Under the pieces are notes generated by a model that saw only the letters and a program-made list of their open reading frames with translations, made no database searches and was not told where the DNA came from. From assembly GCF_006335015.1 (NCBI RefSeq), contig NZ_VDGT01000016.1:81526-145525 (forward strand): DNA of 64,000 nucleotides, given 5' to 3'. This document shows positions 26,697 to 35,651 of this stretch, piece by piece. This DNA comes from Streptomyces sedi. Its GTDB lineage: Bacteria > Actinomycetota > Actinomycetes > Streptomycetales > Streptomycetaceae. Within the stretch, counting starts at the first letter, position 1; each line of letters starts with the position of its first letter. Made by a program: the position numbers and the translations under genes.

Positions 26697-27149
26697 TCAG
26701 GCGCGGTGCGGCTTCAGCGTCCAGACGACCGTCATCGTGCCGGCGACCTCGCCGTCGGGGCGGGTGATCTCCACCTCGACGGGGAACTCCGGCCGCTGCC
26801 CCGCGTCCAGCTCGGCCACCACGTCGGCGACCGGGCGCCCCAACGTCGCGGTCGCCGTGATCTCGCCGGTGGCGACCTTGCGGTAGGCCGTCTCCGCCCG
26901 CACCGGCAGCGGCAGCGCGCGGGTCAGCTGGTCCCCGAACGCGGCCAGCGCGATCGCGCCGCTCGCGGACTCCCCCAGGGTGAACATCGCGCCGGCGTGC
27001 GGCCCGCCCACGTGGTTGTGGAAGGCCGGCTGGTCCGGCAGGCGCAGCACGGCGCACTCCGGATCGGTCCGCACGAACTCCAACTGGAGGGTGCGGACCA
27101 TGGGCACGGTCGCGGCGAGCTGCTCGCCGACGTTCATCGGGTCAGTCAT
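26697..27149 (-). CDS. Hotdog-fold thioesterase-like protein (DUF4442/PaaI type)
   Basis: 150 residues. The hotdog helix region NHVGGPHAGAMFTLGESASGAIALAA in two parts, ALPLPVRAETAYRKVATGEI and VEITRPDGEVAGTMTVVWTL show the DUF4442 pattern (HNHVG...HA). Acyl-CoA or acyl-thioester hydrolysis is the family expectation; substrate unknown. A single gene facing the exporter gene. Confidence 0.85.
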   Translation of the reverse strand: MTDPMNVGEQLAATVPMVRTLQLEFVRTDPECAVLRLPDQPAFHNHVGGPHAGAMFTLGESASGAIALAAFGDQLTRALPLPVRAETAYRKVATGEITATATLGRPVADVVAELDAGQRPEFPVEVEITRPDGEVAGTMTVVWTLKPHRA

Positions 27150-27307
27150 ACCCTTACGTTACCAGCGGGTAACGACCCTGTCCTCCCTCCCCGACGCGGA
27201 GCCGACGCCCCGACACGCCCCGCCCCGGGGGCCTTTCGTCGCAGGTCCGTCGCAATACGGTGACGAAGTCACGGTCCTGGCACGCTCGCCCATTAGGGTT
27301 GCGCCTC

Positions 27308-28438
27308 ATGAGGCCAGGAGAACAGCAGCCGGGGGCCGAGCCGGGCAGGGAGTGGTCCAACCCCTACCAGCAGCCGGGGTACCAGCAGCCCAACCCGTAT
27401 CAGCAGCCGACAGCCGGTGGGGGCTGGCAGCAGCAGGGACCGGGGCCCCAGCCCGGGGCGCAGCCGGGAGGATACGGATATCCGGGCGCCCCGCAGGGCG
27501 CGCCGCCGCCCCCGCCGCAGGGCGGCGCGCCAGGGGGTTGGCAGCAGCAGGGGCCGCCCACGTTGCCGCCGCCCCCGGCCCCGCCGTCGGGAGACGACGG
27601 GGACAAGCGGAAGTTGCGGATCGCGATCGGTGTCATCGTCGCCGTCGCCGTGGTCGCCGGCGCGGCCGTGACCGGCGTGGTGCTGATGGGCGGGGACGAC
27701 GACTCGACCGAGGCGGGCGAGAACCGGGACGCCGACGGCGAGTCGGAGGACGGCGGCGGAGACGAGGAGGAGACCGAGGAGCGGCCGGCCGACCCGGACG
27801 ACCCGCGGCGCGGCGTGCTCCAACGGCCCGATCCGGTCGTCGAACCCGACTGGCAGGTGCAGACGCTGGAGAACCGGCACCTCGCGTTCGACGTTCCACC
27901 GGACGACTGGGAGGTCAGCCCCGAGAGCACGTCCATCGCGTTCCAGGACAACCGCGAGGAGGCCGAGGAGGGCGACGTGATCGCCGCGATGTTCGGTGTG
28001 GCGCTCTACAGGAGCGACTACTGCCCCGAGGCCGACGGCAACAGGAGCCGGGCCATGGCCGGCACCAAGGGCGCCCAGGGCGCGACCAGCACGGCCGAGG
28101 CCGCCGAGATCGAGGCGCGGAACTGGGCGCTGGGCGGCTACGACCAGGAGCAGCAGGGCACCTTCGAGTCGACCGAGCCCGAGGAGTTCGAGAACGACCA
28201 CGGGATCTCCGGCCACATCGTGCGCGCCACCATCACCGACGTGCCGGAGGACGAGGAGGACGTCTGCGGCCACTCCGACGGCAAGGTGACCACCATCTCC
28301 TACCTCGACCTCAACAACGACATGGCGACCTGGACGCTGCTCGCGGACTCCAACGTCGAGGACGAGCTGCCCGACGAGACGATCGAGCAGATCATCAGCA
28401 GCCTGCGTCCCTACCCGGTGCCCGCCGAACAGAGCTGA
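27308..28438 (+). CDS. Single-pass membrane protein with Pro/Gln-rich cytoplasmic head
   Basis: 376 residues. The first 90 residues are Gln/Pro/Gly-rich (repeats like NPYQQPGYQQPNPYQQP), then one membrane helix (LRIAIGVIVAVAVVAGAAVTGVVL, about residues 102-125, too short to cite more), an acidic linker (Asp/Glu/Gly) and an extracytoplasmic domain with FDVPPDDWEVSPES, MFGVALYRSDYCPEA, and two Cys that may pair. The layout is common in actinobacterial cell-envelope proteins of unknown function. ATG at 27308. Followed by a strong hairpin, so it is a single-gene unit. Confidence 0.8.
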   Translation: MRPGEQQPGAEPGREWSNPYQQPGYQQPNPYQQPTAGGGWQQQGPGPQPGAQPGGYGYPGAPQGAPPPPPQGGAPGGWQQQGPPTLPPPPAPPSGDDGDKRKLRIAIGVIVAVAVVAGAAVTGVVLMGGDDDSTEAGENRDADGESEDGGGDEEETEERPADPDDPRRGVLQRPDPVVEPDWQVQTLENRHLAFDVPPDDWEVSPESTSIAFQDNREEAEEGDVIAAMFGVALYRSDYCPEADGNRSRAMAGTKGAQGATSTAEAAEIEARNWALGGYDQEQQGTFESTEPEEFENDHGISGHIVRATITDVPEDEEDVCGHSDGKVTTISYLDLNNDMATWTLLADSNVEDELPDETIEQIISSLRPYPVPAEQS

Positions 28439-28456
28439 TCGCGCAGGGCCTTCCCC

Positions 28457-28500
28457 ACGGGACGGGCGGAGTCGTCGCACGGACGACCCGCCCGTCCCGT
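28457..28500 (+). terminator. Two-step hairpin terminator
   Basis: Outer arms ACGGGACGGGCGG (28457-28469) and CCGCCCGTCCCGT (28488-28500) pair over 13 bp, with an inner GTCGTC/GACGAC stem. A T-containing tail (TCCGTTCC) follows, 18 bp after the membrane-protein stop. Confidence 0.75.
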
Positions 28501-28598
28501 TCCGTTCCGGCTCGGCGGTAGTCGACGACGTTGCCCCTCGGCGCGGGCGGCTCGGCGGCCTCCGCGCCGGGGGGTGAGCGCGGCGGCGCCGTGCGGCG

Positions 28599-29462
28599 TC
28601 AGCCGACGCGGAAGGCGCCGGCCGGCGGTGTCGGGGAGGGCGCCGCGGACGCCTCGTCCACCGGGCGCGCGTCGCCGACCAGTCGGGTCAGCTCGCCTTC
28701 GGCGACCAGCCGGGCGGGGAACGGGTCGGCGGCGGCCCGGCGGGCCAGGGCGTCGAGGGGAAGCGGGGCGTCGGAGGCGACGACGACCACGTTGCCGAAC
28801 CGGCGCCCGCGCAGCACGGCGGGCTCGGCCAGCACACACAGCTCGTCGAAGTGCGCGCCCAGCGTGGCCAGTTGGGAACGGAGAAACGCAAAGGGCGCGG
28901 CGTCGGCCAGGTTGGCGGCGTAGAGGCCGCCGGGGCGCAGGGCGCGGGCCGCCGCGGCGGCGTAACCGAGCGTGGTGACCTGCGCGGGCACCCGGGAGCC
29001 GCCGAAGACGTCGGCGACCAGCAGGTCGACGTCGCCCGGCGGCGCGGCCTCGACGGCGGCGCGGGCGTCGGCCACGGTGAGGGCGATGCCGGAGTCGGGC
29101 GGCGGCGGCAGGCGTTCGGCGACCAGCGCGGCCAGCCGCGCGTCGCCCTCGACGGCGCGCTGCGCCGAGCCGGGGCGCGTGGCGGCCACGTAGCGAGGCA
29201 GGGTCAGCGCCCCGCCGCCCAGGTGCAGCACGCGCAGCGGCGCGCCGGCGGGGGCGGCGGCGTCGACGACGTGCCCGAGCCGGCGGAGGTACTCGAACTC
29301 CAGATGGCCGGGGTCCCGCAGGTCCACATAGGACTGCGGGGCGTCGTCCACGGTCAGCAGCCAGGCCGCCGGCCGGTCCACGTCCGGCAGCAGCCGTGCG
29401 GTGCCGAGGTCGACGGGCCGCACCACGGGGAGCGCCTCGGGGGGCGGCGGGGGCGTTTCCAC
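28599..29462 (-). CDS. Spermidine-synthase-like methyltransferase-fold protein
   Basis: 287 residues. PQSYVDLRDPGHLEFEYLRR resembles the spermidine-synthase entry strand, then RVLHLGGGALTLPRYVAATR (cofactor loop), VEGDARLAALVAERL, VADARAAV and VDLLVADVFGGSRVPAQVTT. Actinobacterial members of this fold often lack aminopropyl transfer partners (no speD nearby), so polyamine synthesis is not assured. GTG at 29462 selected; upstream frame sequence is low-complexity. Confidence 0.8.
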   Translation of the reverse strand: METPPPPPEALPVVRPVDLGTARLLPDVDRPAAWLLTVDDAPQSYVDLRDPGHLEFEYLRRLGHVVDAAAPAGAPLRVLHLGGGALTLPRYVAATRPGSAQRAVEGDARLAALVAERLPPPPDSGIALTVADARAAVEAAPPGDVDLLVADVFGGSRVPAQVTTLGYAAAAARALRPGGLYAANLADAAPFAFLRSQLATLGAHFDELCVLAEPAVLRGRRFGNVVVVASDAPLPLDALARRAAADPFPARLVAEGELTRLVGDARPVDEASAAPSPTPPAGAFRVG

Positions 29463-29790
29463 CCCGGCATTCTGCCCCCGGCACGCCCGGGCGGCGCACG
29501 CCGGGGGCGGTCTCGCGCCGGCGCGCGCCACGGCGCGGCGGGCCCGCGCGGGGGAACACCGACCGTAGGGTGTCGGGTGCCGGACCGAGGGTGGGAACGC
29601 TTCTCTGGTACGCCAGACGTGGGACACGCGGTGTTCACCGATTGTTGCGACGCTCGCCTAGAGTGACCTCGCTCGCATCGTTGACCACCCACCGTCGACC
29701 AAGCCTCACGCCGCTCGTCGGCCACCCCTTTCCCCCCGTCGCCTCGTCGACCTCCCGCGTCGGCCTCTTCCTGGGATACGCGCACCGTTC

Positions 29791-30711
29791 ATGTCGTGGT
29801 TCGAATCAATCATTCTCGGGCTGGTCCAGGGGCTGACGGAGTTTCTGCCCGTCTCCTCCAGCGCGCACCTGCGACTGGCCGCCGTGGCGGGCGGTTTCGA
29901 GGACCCGGGTGCCGCGTTCACCGCCGTCTGCCAGATCGGCACCGAAGTGGCGGTGCTGATCTACTTCCGCAAGGACATCGCGCGGGTGACACGGGCCTGG
30001 CTCCGCTCGCTGACCGACCGTTCGGCGCGGGCCGACCCGGACGCGCGGATGGGCTGGCTGGTGATCATCGGCTCCCTCCCGATCGGGGTGCTGGGGCTGA
30101 CGCTCCAGGAGGCGATCGAGGGGCCGTTCCGCGACCTGCGGCTGATCGCGGTCAACCTGATCGTGCTCGGCATCATCCTCGGCGTCGCCGACCGGATGGC
30201 CTCCCGTGACAGCGTCGGCGGGCGGCACCGGGCCGTCAGACAGCGCAAGGACCTGGAGCAGTTGACCGTCAGGGACGGTCTGCTCTTCGGCTTCGCGCAG
30301 GCCATGGCGCTGGTGCCGGGGGTCTCCCGCTCGGGCGCCACCATCACCGGCGGTCTCTTCCTCGGGTACCGCAGGGAGGCGGCTGCCCGCTACTCGTTCC
30401 TGCTGGCCATCCCCGCGGTGCTGGCGTCGGGCGGGTACGAGCTGACGAAGATCGGCGGCGAGGACACCCATGTCTCGTGGGGGCCGACGATCCTGGCGAC
30501 GCTGATCGCGTTCCTCGTGGGCTACGCGATCATCGCGTGGTTCATGAGGTGGATCACCACCCGCAGCTTCATGCCGTTCGTCTGGTACCGGATCGGGGTG
30601 GGGCTGGTGCTGCTGGTCCTGATCTGGTTCGGCGTGGTGGAGCCGCACGCGGGTGAGGACTTCGAGACCCCGGCCGAGGTGACGACCGGCGAGCAGGCCG
30701 CCGGCTGGTAG
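29791..30711 (+). CDS. uppP: Undecaprenyl-diphosphatase UppP (BacA)
   Basis: 306 residues, about eight membrane segments. Signature motifs: GLVQGLTEFLPVSSSAHLRL (catalytic region 1) and ALVPGVSRSGATITGGLFLG (region 2), with the final helices IGVGLVLLVLIWFGVV. It dephosphorylates undecaprenyl pyrophosphate to recycle the lipid carrier for peptidoglycan and gives low-level bacitracin tolerance. ATG at 29791. About 330 bp of non-coding DNA separates it from the divergent spermidine-synthase-like gene; TTCACC (29634) and TAGAGT (29659) are a weak promoter candidate. Confidence 0.96.
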   Translation: MSWFESIILGLVQGLTEFLPVSSSAHLRLAAVAGGFEDPGAAFTAVCQIGTEVAVLIYFRKDIARVTRAWLRSLTDRSARADPDARMGWLVIIGSLPIGVLGLTLQEAIEGPFRDLRLIAVNLIVLGIILGVADRMASRDSVGGRHRAVRQRKDLEQLTVRDGLLFGFAQAMALVPGVSRSGATITGGLFLGYRREAAARYSFLLAIPAVLASGGYELTKIGGEDTHVSWGPTILATLIAFLVGYAIIAWFMRWITTRSFMPFVWYRIGVGLVLLVLIWFGVVEPHAGEDFETPAEVTTGEQAAGW

Positions 30712-30733
30712 GCGGGCGCGGGGGCGCGGCGGC

Positions 30734-30764
30734 CCCCGGCGAGGTGCGCACGCCCCCGCCGGGG
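30734..30764. terminator. Bidirectional hairpin between uppP and the oxidoreductase
   Basis: CCCCGGCG (30734-30741) and CGCCGGGG (30757-30764) form an 8-bp stem with a 15-nt loop in the 54-bp gap of two convergent genes. Confidence 0.5.
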
Positions 30765-30765
30765 C

Positions 30766-31668
30766 TCAGTCCTCCCCCCGCGCCGCCCGCACCACCCGCT
30801 CGCACAGCTCGTGGGTGCGCAGCGCGTCCTGCGCGTCCAGCGTGTGGCCGGTGCGCACCGCGTCGAGGAACGCGTGCACGGCCTGCTCGATGCCGCGCTG
30901 CCTGGCCACCGGGACCCAGTCGCCCCGGCGGCGGACGCTGGGCTGGCCCCGGTGGTCGATGACCTCGGCGAGGTTGCGGACCTCGCGCTTGGTGTCCTGT
31001 CCCGAGACCTCCAGCACCTCCTCGGACGATCCGGAGAGATGGTTCATCGTGCCGACGGCGGAGAAGCCGTCCCCCGACAGGTGCAGCACGACGTGGTGCA
31101 GCAGCCCCTCGACGACCCGTGCGCTCACCCGCACCTGGTCGACGGTGGCGGGGGCGAGGAAACGCAGGGTGTCGACCACGTGGATGAAGTCGTCGAAAAC
31201 CATCCGGCGGGGGTCCTCGGGCAGCCCCCTGCGGTGCTTCTGGAGGACGATCAGGTCACGTGGGCCCTCCAGGCACTGGGCGTAGGCGGGCGCGAAACGG
31301 CGGTTGAAGCCGACGGCGAGGGAGACGCCGAGGGTGTCGGCGAGCTCGACCAGCCGCCTGGCCTCCGACGCCTCGTCGGCCAGCGGTTTGTCGACATAGG
31401 TGGCTATCCCCGCGGTGAGCAGCCGGGTGACGATCTCGGGATGGGTGGCGGTGGGCGTGTGGACGAAGGCCGCGTCGAGGCCGGCGGACAGCAGCGAGCC
31501 CAGCTCGCGGTGGAGCGCGTCGGGAGGAAGCCGGTGGGCCGCGCCGACCCGCTCCAGGGTGTCGGCCGAACGGGTGTGCAGGTGGAGGCTGATCCCGGGG
31601 CGCGTGCTGAGTACCGGCAAATATGCCTTGTGGGCGATGTCCCCGAGCCCGATCACGCCGACCTTCAC
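30766..31668 (-). CDS. Gfo/Idh/MocA family NAD(P)-dependent oxidoreductase
   Basis: 300 residues. The Rossmann start VKVGVIGLGDIAHKAYLPVL, then AAFVHTPTATHPEIVTRLL and the family motif YVDKPLADEASEARRLVELA with its Lys-Pro. The C-terminal domain has HVVDTLRFLAP and the two-strand sheet. Substrate unknown (sugar or inositol-like compounds in relatives). GTG at 31668 has AGGAGC seven bases upstream and matches the family N-terminus, so a longer frame to 31749 is rejected. Confidence 0.9.
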   Translation of the reverse strand: MKVGVIGLGDIAHKAYLPVLSTRPGISLHLHTRSADTLERVGAAHRLPPDALHRELGSLLSAGLDAAFVHTPTATHPEIVTRLLTAGIATYVDKPLADEASEARRLVELADTLGVSLAVGFNRRFAPAYAQCLEGPRDLIVLQKHRRGLPEDPRRMVFDDFIHVVDTLRFLAPATVDQVRVSARVVEGLLHHVVLHLSGDGFSAVGTMNHLSGSSEEVLEVSGQDTKREVRNLAEVIDHRGQPSVRRRGDWVPVARQRGIEQAVHAFLDAVRTGHTLDAQDALRTHELCERVVRAARGED

Positions 31669-31816
31669 GGCAATGCTCCTCGGTGTAGGTGTGCGGTGGC
31701 CCGCGCCCGGGCGGTGGACACGGGATCGGCAGCATACGCGTGCCCGCACGGACCTCGAACACCCCGTCGGACCGCCCCGTTCCGCTGGCCCGCGGACGGG
31801 ACGGCCCGCGGCCGGG

Positions 31817-32518
31817 TCAGCCCGGCAGGCCGGGCGCGAGGTCGGGGATCCGCCAGTCCACCGGGGAGTGGCCCTGGGCGGCGATCGCCTCGTTGATCCG
31901 GGTGAACGGGCGGGAGCCGAAGAACTTCTTCGCCGACAGCGGCGAAGGGTGGGCGCCCTCGACCACGACGTGCCGCTCGGTGTCGATCAGCGGCAGCTTC
32001 TTGCGGGCGTAGGCGCCCCACAGCACGAAGACCGCCGGGTCGGGCCGGTCGGAGACGGCGCGGATCACCGCGTCCGTGAACCGCTCCCACCCCTGTCCCT
32101 TGTGCGAGTTGGCCTCGCCGGCGCGGACGGTGAGCACCGCGTTCAGCAGCAGCACGCCCTGCCGCGCCCAGGGCATCAGATAGCCGTTGTCCGGGATGGG
32201 CAGGCCCAGCTCGGCGTGCATCTCCTTGTAGATGTTCCGCAGGGAGGGCGGGACGCGGACGCCGGGCCGGACGGAGAAGCACAGGCCGTGGCCCTGCCCC
32301 GCGCCGTGGTACGGGTCCTGGCCGAGGACGAGAACCTTGACGTCCTCGAAGGGTGTCGCGTCCAGCGCCGCGAAGACCTCGTCCTCCGGCGGGAAGACGG
32401 GCCCCGCGGCCCGCTGCTCCTCGACGAACGCGGTCAGCTCCTTGAAGTAGGGCTGGTCCAGCTCCTCGCCCAGCACCTTCTGCCAGGAGTCGGGCAGCTT
32501 GTCGATCACGTCCGTCAA
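31817..32518 (-). CDS. ung: Uracil-DNA glycosylase
   Basis: 233 residues, full-length family 1 UNG. Motif A VLVLGQDPYHGAGQGHGLCF (water-activating Asp), LLLNAVLTVRAGEANSHKGQ, VLWGAYARKK, and motif B EGAHPSPLSA (catalytic His and the minor-groove loop) are all intact. It removes uracil from DNA to begin base-excision repair. Single gene, following codirectionally after the SDR pair. Confidence 0.97.
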   Translation of the reverse strand: MTDVIDKLPDSWQKVLGEELDQPYFKELTAFVEEQRAAGPVFPPEDEVFAALDATPFEDVKVLVLGQDPYHGAGQGHGLCFSVRPGVRVPPSLRNIYKEMHAELGLPIPDNGYLMPWARQGVLLLNAVLTVRAGEANSHKGQGWERFTDAVIRAVSDRPDPAVFVLWGAYARKKLPLIDTERHVVVEGAHPSPLSAKKFFGSRPFTRINEAIAAQGHSPVDWRIPDLAPGLPG

Positions 32519-32625
32519 CCTCCGAGATCACGCGGTGAGTTGACCGCGCCGCCGGTGCGGCGCGGTGTGTCCCACAACGTACCGGCCGGCACTGACAGTC
32601 CCGGCCGGTACCGCGTGTCGCCGGC

Positions 32626-33435
32626 TCAGCCCAGGTTGGCGTTGAGCCGGACGCCCCCGTCGAGCACCAGGGTCTCCCCCGTGATCCAGCCCGCCCCCGC
32701 CGAGGTGAGGAACGCGACGGCGGCGGCCACGTCCTCGGGCACGCCCAGCCGCTTCAGCGGGTAGACGGAGGAGACCGCCTCCTCGTTGCCCTCGTAGAGC
32801 GGGCTGGCGAACCGGGTCTTGACGACGGCCGGCGCCACCACGTTGACCCGGACCTGGGGGGCCATCTCCTGCGCGAGCTGCTGCGTCATGTTGATCATCG
32901 CGGCCTTGGTCATGCCGTAACCGCCGATCAGCGGGGTGGCGCCGAGCCCGGCGATCGAGGAGACGTTGACGATCGTGCCGCCGTGCTCGCGCTGCCACGC
33001 CTCCCAGACGCCGCGGGCGAAGCCGAAGGCGGAGAGCACGTTGATCTCGAATATCTTCGCCAGCAGCGCCGGCTCGACGTCGGTGAGCTGGCAGAACGCC
33101 GGGTTGCTGCCCGCGTTGTTGACCAGGTGGTCGATCCGGCCCCAGGATTCGAGGACTTGCTCGATCGCCTCCTTCTGGTGGGCGGGGTCATGCGCCTTGC
33201 CCGCGACGCCCATCGCCCGCGGGCCCAGCTCGGCGACCGCCTCCGCCAGCCGCTCCCGGTCCCGCCCGGTGACGCAGACCCGGTCCCCCCGGGCGATCAA
33301 CGCCCGGGCGACACCGAACCCGATGCCCCGCGTGCCGCCGCTGACCAGGGCGACGGGCGCCTCCGCGCGGTCGGTGCCCGGTCCGTGCCGCTCGTCGTTC
33401 GGCTCGTGGTCAGTCAAGGGGGCCTCCGGCGACAT
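32626..33435 (-). CDS. Short-chain dehydrogenase/reductase
   Basis: 269 residues. Cofactor loop VSGGTRGIGFGVARALIARG, VNNAGSNP, and the catalytic SSIAGLGATPLIGGYGMTKA (Ser, Tyr, Lys). Like FabG but the substrate is unknown; actinobacterial pairs of this sort often serve acyl-CoA or sterol side-chain chemistry. Its 5' end overlaps the upstream fabG-like gene: ATG at 33435 (overlap 26 bp) or TTG at 33417 (overlap 8 bp, GGAGG six bases upstream). The TTG would remove six residues before the core and may be the true start. Confidence 0.9.
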   Translation of the reverse strand: MSPEAPLTDHEPNDERHGPGTDRAEAPVALVSGGTRGIGFGVARALIARGDRVCVTGRDRERLAEAVAELGPRAMGVAGKAHDPAHQKEAIEQVLESWGRIDHLVNNAGSNPAFCQLTDVEPALLAKIFEINVLSAFGFARGVWEAWQREHGGTIVNVSSIAGLGATPLIGGYGMTKAAMINMTQQLAQEMAPQVRVNVVAPAVVKTRFASPLYEGNEEAVSSVYPLKRLGVPEDVAAAVAFLTSAGAGWITGETLVLDGGVRLNANLG

Positions 33436-34171
33436 AGAGCACCTGACCGGAGACGAAACCGGCGGCGTCACTGGTGAAGAACGAGATGGCGTGCGCGATG
33501 TCCTCCGGTCGCCCGACCCGGCGCACCGGGATGCGGTCCGCCGCGGCCTGCTGGAAGTCCTCGAAAGGGACGCCGACCCGGTCGGCGGTGGCGGCCGTCA
33601 TGTCGGTGGCGATGAAGCCGGGCGCCACCGCGTTGACCGTGACGCCGAACTTGCCCAGCTCGATGGCGAGCGTCTTGGTGAAGCCCTGGAGCCCGGCCTT
33701 GGCCGCCGCGTAGTTGGCCTGCCCCCTGTTGCCCAGCGCCGAACTGGACGAGAGGTTGACGATCCGGCCGAACCCGCCGTCGACCATGTGCTGCTGACAG
33801 GCCCGGGAGACGAGGAACGCGCCGCGCAGATGCACGCCGAGCACGGTGTCCCAGTCGGCCTCGCTCATCTTGAACAGCAGGTTGTCCCGCAGGACACCCG
33901 CGTTGTTCACCAGGATCCGCGGGGGGCCGAGCCGCTCGGCGACCCGGTCGACGGCGGAGCGCACCGCGTCCGCGTCCGAGACGTCGCAGCCGACCGCCAG
34001 GGCGCTGCCCCCGGCCGCCTCGACGGCGGCGACGGTCTCCGCCCCGGCCTCCTCCGTCAGGTCCAGCACGGCGACCCGGTGTCCGTCGGCTGCCAGCCGG
34101 ACGGCGGTGGCGGCGCCGATCCCCCGGGCCGCCCCCGTCACCAGCGCCACGCGCTGCTCGGTGGTGGTCAT
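33410..34171 (-). CDS. 3-oxoacyl-ACP reductase FabG-type SDR
   Basis: 253 residues. VTGAARGIGAATAVRLAADG (residues 11-30), VNNAGVLRDNLLFKM, and the catalytic NLSSSSALGNRGQANYAAAK; IATDMTAA and VLYVAGG complete the FabG pattern. It reduces 3-oxoacyl thioesters with NADPH. First gene of a coupled SDR pair. An inverted repeat at 34225-34239 lies 53 bp upstream. Confidence 0.92.
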   Translation of the reverse strand: MTTTEQRVALVTGAARGIGAATAVRLAADGHRVAVLDLTEEAGAETVAAVEAAGGSALAVGCDVSDADAVRSAVDRVAERLGPPRILVNNAGVLRDNLLFKMSEADWDTVLGVHLRGAFLVSRACQQHMVDGGFGRIVNLSSSSALGNRGQANYAAAKAGLQGFTKTLAIELGKFGVTVNAVAPGFIATDMTAATADRVGVPFEDFQQAAADRIPVRRVGRPEDIAHAISFFTSDAAGFVSGQVLYVAGGPLD

Positions 34172-34224
34172 TGCTCTGCATCTCCTCGCCGTCGAGTGAC
34201 GCGTCCCCTTCGGACACGGGAAGC

Positions 34225-34239
34225 TACTACCGTGTAGTA
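34225..34239. promoter_or_regulatory. Inverted repeat upstream of the SDR pair
   Basis: TACTACCGTGTAGTA is a perfect 6-bp inverted repeat with a 3-bp centre, in the only AT-richer patch before the fabG-like gene. The form is that of TetR-family operators, which often govern fatty-acid SDR genes; no TetR gene is adjacent. Confidence 0.5.
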
Positions 34240-34292
34240 ACTACCATCCGGGACTGACAGCGCGGAACCCCGCCGCCCCCACCTCACCGCCC

Positions 34293-34694
34293 TCAGCGCA
34301 CGAGAACCGCCAGAAGGCGCTCCAGCTCGCCCTCGGGGTCGGCGGTCAAACCGGTGTGAACCGGCCCGGGTTGGACGACCGTGCTGCGCGGTGCGATCAG
34401 CCAGCGGAACCTGCGCCCGGCCTCGTCACCCGCCGCGGCGCCCGCGCCCGGCCCCCCGTCGCACACCCGTTCCACGGCGTGCAGCGCGGCCCGCACGCCC
34501 TCGACGTCCGCCGTCGGGTCCAGCGCCAGCAGCCGCGCGGTGTCCAGATGGGTGCGGGCGGCCAGGAAGGAACGGGGGCGCGAGTAGAGCAGCACGCCCG
34601 CGTTGATCGCCTCGCCGCGCTCGACGCGGGGCACCACGCGCAGCAGCGCGTACTCGAAGACGGCGCGCGCCGGCGCCTCGGGGGCCCGCGTCAT
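34293..34694 (-). CDS. DUF3037 family protein
   Basis: 133 residues. FEYALLRVVPRVERGEAINA, GVLLYSRPRSFLAART, DPTADVEGVRAALHAVERVC and FRWLIAPRSTVVQPGPVHTG are the family's characteristic blocks. Function is not known. The ATG at 34694 overlaps the stop of the HipA-like kinase gene by four bases, so the two are translated together; this pair is recurrent in actinobacteria. Confidence 0.9.
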   Translation of the reverse strand: MTRAPEAPARAVFEYALLRVVPRVERGEAINAGVLLYSRPRSFLAARTHLDTARLLALDPTADVEGVRAALHAVERVCDGGPGAGAAAGDEAGRRFRWLIAPRSTVVQPGPVHTGLTADPEGELERLLAVLVR

Positions 34695-35521
34695 CGGGTG
34701 GCTCCTCGGGTGGTCTCGGGCCGGCCGGTGAGCCAGCCGGGGGCGCCGGAGCCCCGACGTTCGGTCCTGGCACCCAACTCGACGCGCGCGCCGACGGTGG
34801 ACGCGCGACCCAGCAACGTCTCGCGGTAGGCGGCCCGCAGCGCGGCGGGCTCCTCCAGGCCGGGCTCGGGCCCCAACCAGGCGTCGGGCACCTCCGCCAG
34901 CACCTCGTCGAGCAGCTCGGCCGTCACCAGCGGCGCCAACTCCGCGTCGGCAGCCGCCACATCGGGCGCGAACGGCGCCAGCGCGTGGTCGGCGGCGGCG
35001 AAGGAACGGGCGGCGGAGGCGGCGGCCGACGGCCAGTTGTGGTGCCAGATCAGCGCGGCGCCATGGTCGATCAGCCACAGGTCGCCGTGCCAGACCAGCA
35101 GGTTCGGGTTGCGCCAGGAGCGGTCCACGTTGTTGACCAGCGCGTCGAACCACACCACCCGGCCCGCCTCGACCGGGTCCACGCGGTAGGCCAACGGGTC
35201 GAAACCGATCGAGCCCGGCAGGTAGTCCATCCCCAGGTTGGGCCCGGCGCTGGCCTTCAGCAGCTCCTGCACCTCCTGGTCGGGCTCGGCCAGGCCGATC
35301 ACCGGGTCGAGCCCGATCACGGCCAACTCCGGCACCCGCAACCCGAGCCGCCGCGCCAGCCCGCCGCAGACCACCTCCGCCACCAGCGACTTGGGGCCCT
35401 GACCGGCACCGGTGAACTTCATGACATAGGTACCCAGATCGTCCGCCTCGACGATGCCTGGCAGCGATCCGCCCTCCCGCAGCGGGGTGACATAGCGGGT
35501 GGCGAGGACTTCGGGGAGCAT
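34691..35521 (-). CDS. HipA-like kinase family protein
   Basis: 276 residues. The kinase-like fold of the short HipA relatives is suggested by YVMKFTGAGQGPKSLVAEVV (lysine and glutamate of the ATP site), VVWFDALVNNVDRSWRNPNL (catalytic Asp/Asn) and LWLIDHGAALIWHHN (metal-binding Asp). HipA proper phosphorylates a tRNA synthetase; the target here is unknown. It lacks a HipB-type repressor neighbour and is instead coupled to a DUF3037 protein, so it is not an ordinary HipAB toxin-antitoxin unit. Confidence 0.85.
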   Translation of the reverse strand: MLPEVLATRYVTPLREGGSLPGIVEADDLGTYVMKFTGAGQGPKSLVAEVVCGGLARRLGLRVPELAVIGLDPVIGLAEPDQEVQELLKASAGPNLGMDYLPGSIGFDPLAYRVDPVEAGRVVWFDALVNNVDRSWRNPNLLVWHGDLWLIDHGAALIWHHNWPSAAASAARSFAAADHALAPFAPDVAAADAELAPLVTAELLDEVLAEVPDAWLGPEPGLEEPAALRAAYRETLLGRASTVGARVELGARTERRGSGAPGWLTGRPETTRGATR

Positions 35522-35651
35522 GTCGCAAGGCTATACGCCGCCGCGACCTCGCGATCCACGGCGGGCGTTCGGGGCGTCTTCGGGCGCGGGGGCGCGTGAA
35601 CGGCGCTGGGGAGTATCCGGGGAGTTTCGGGTTTGTCCGGTCGGGTTGTCG

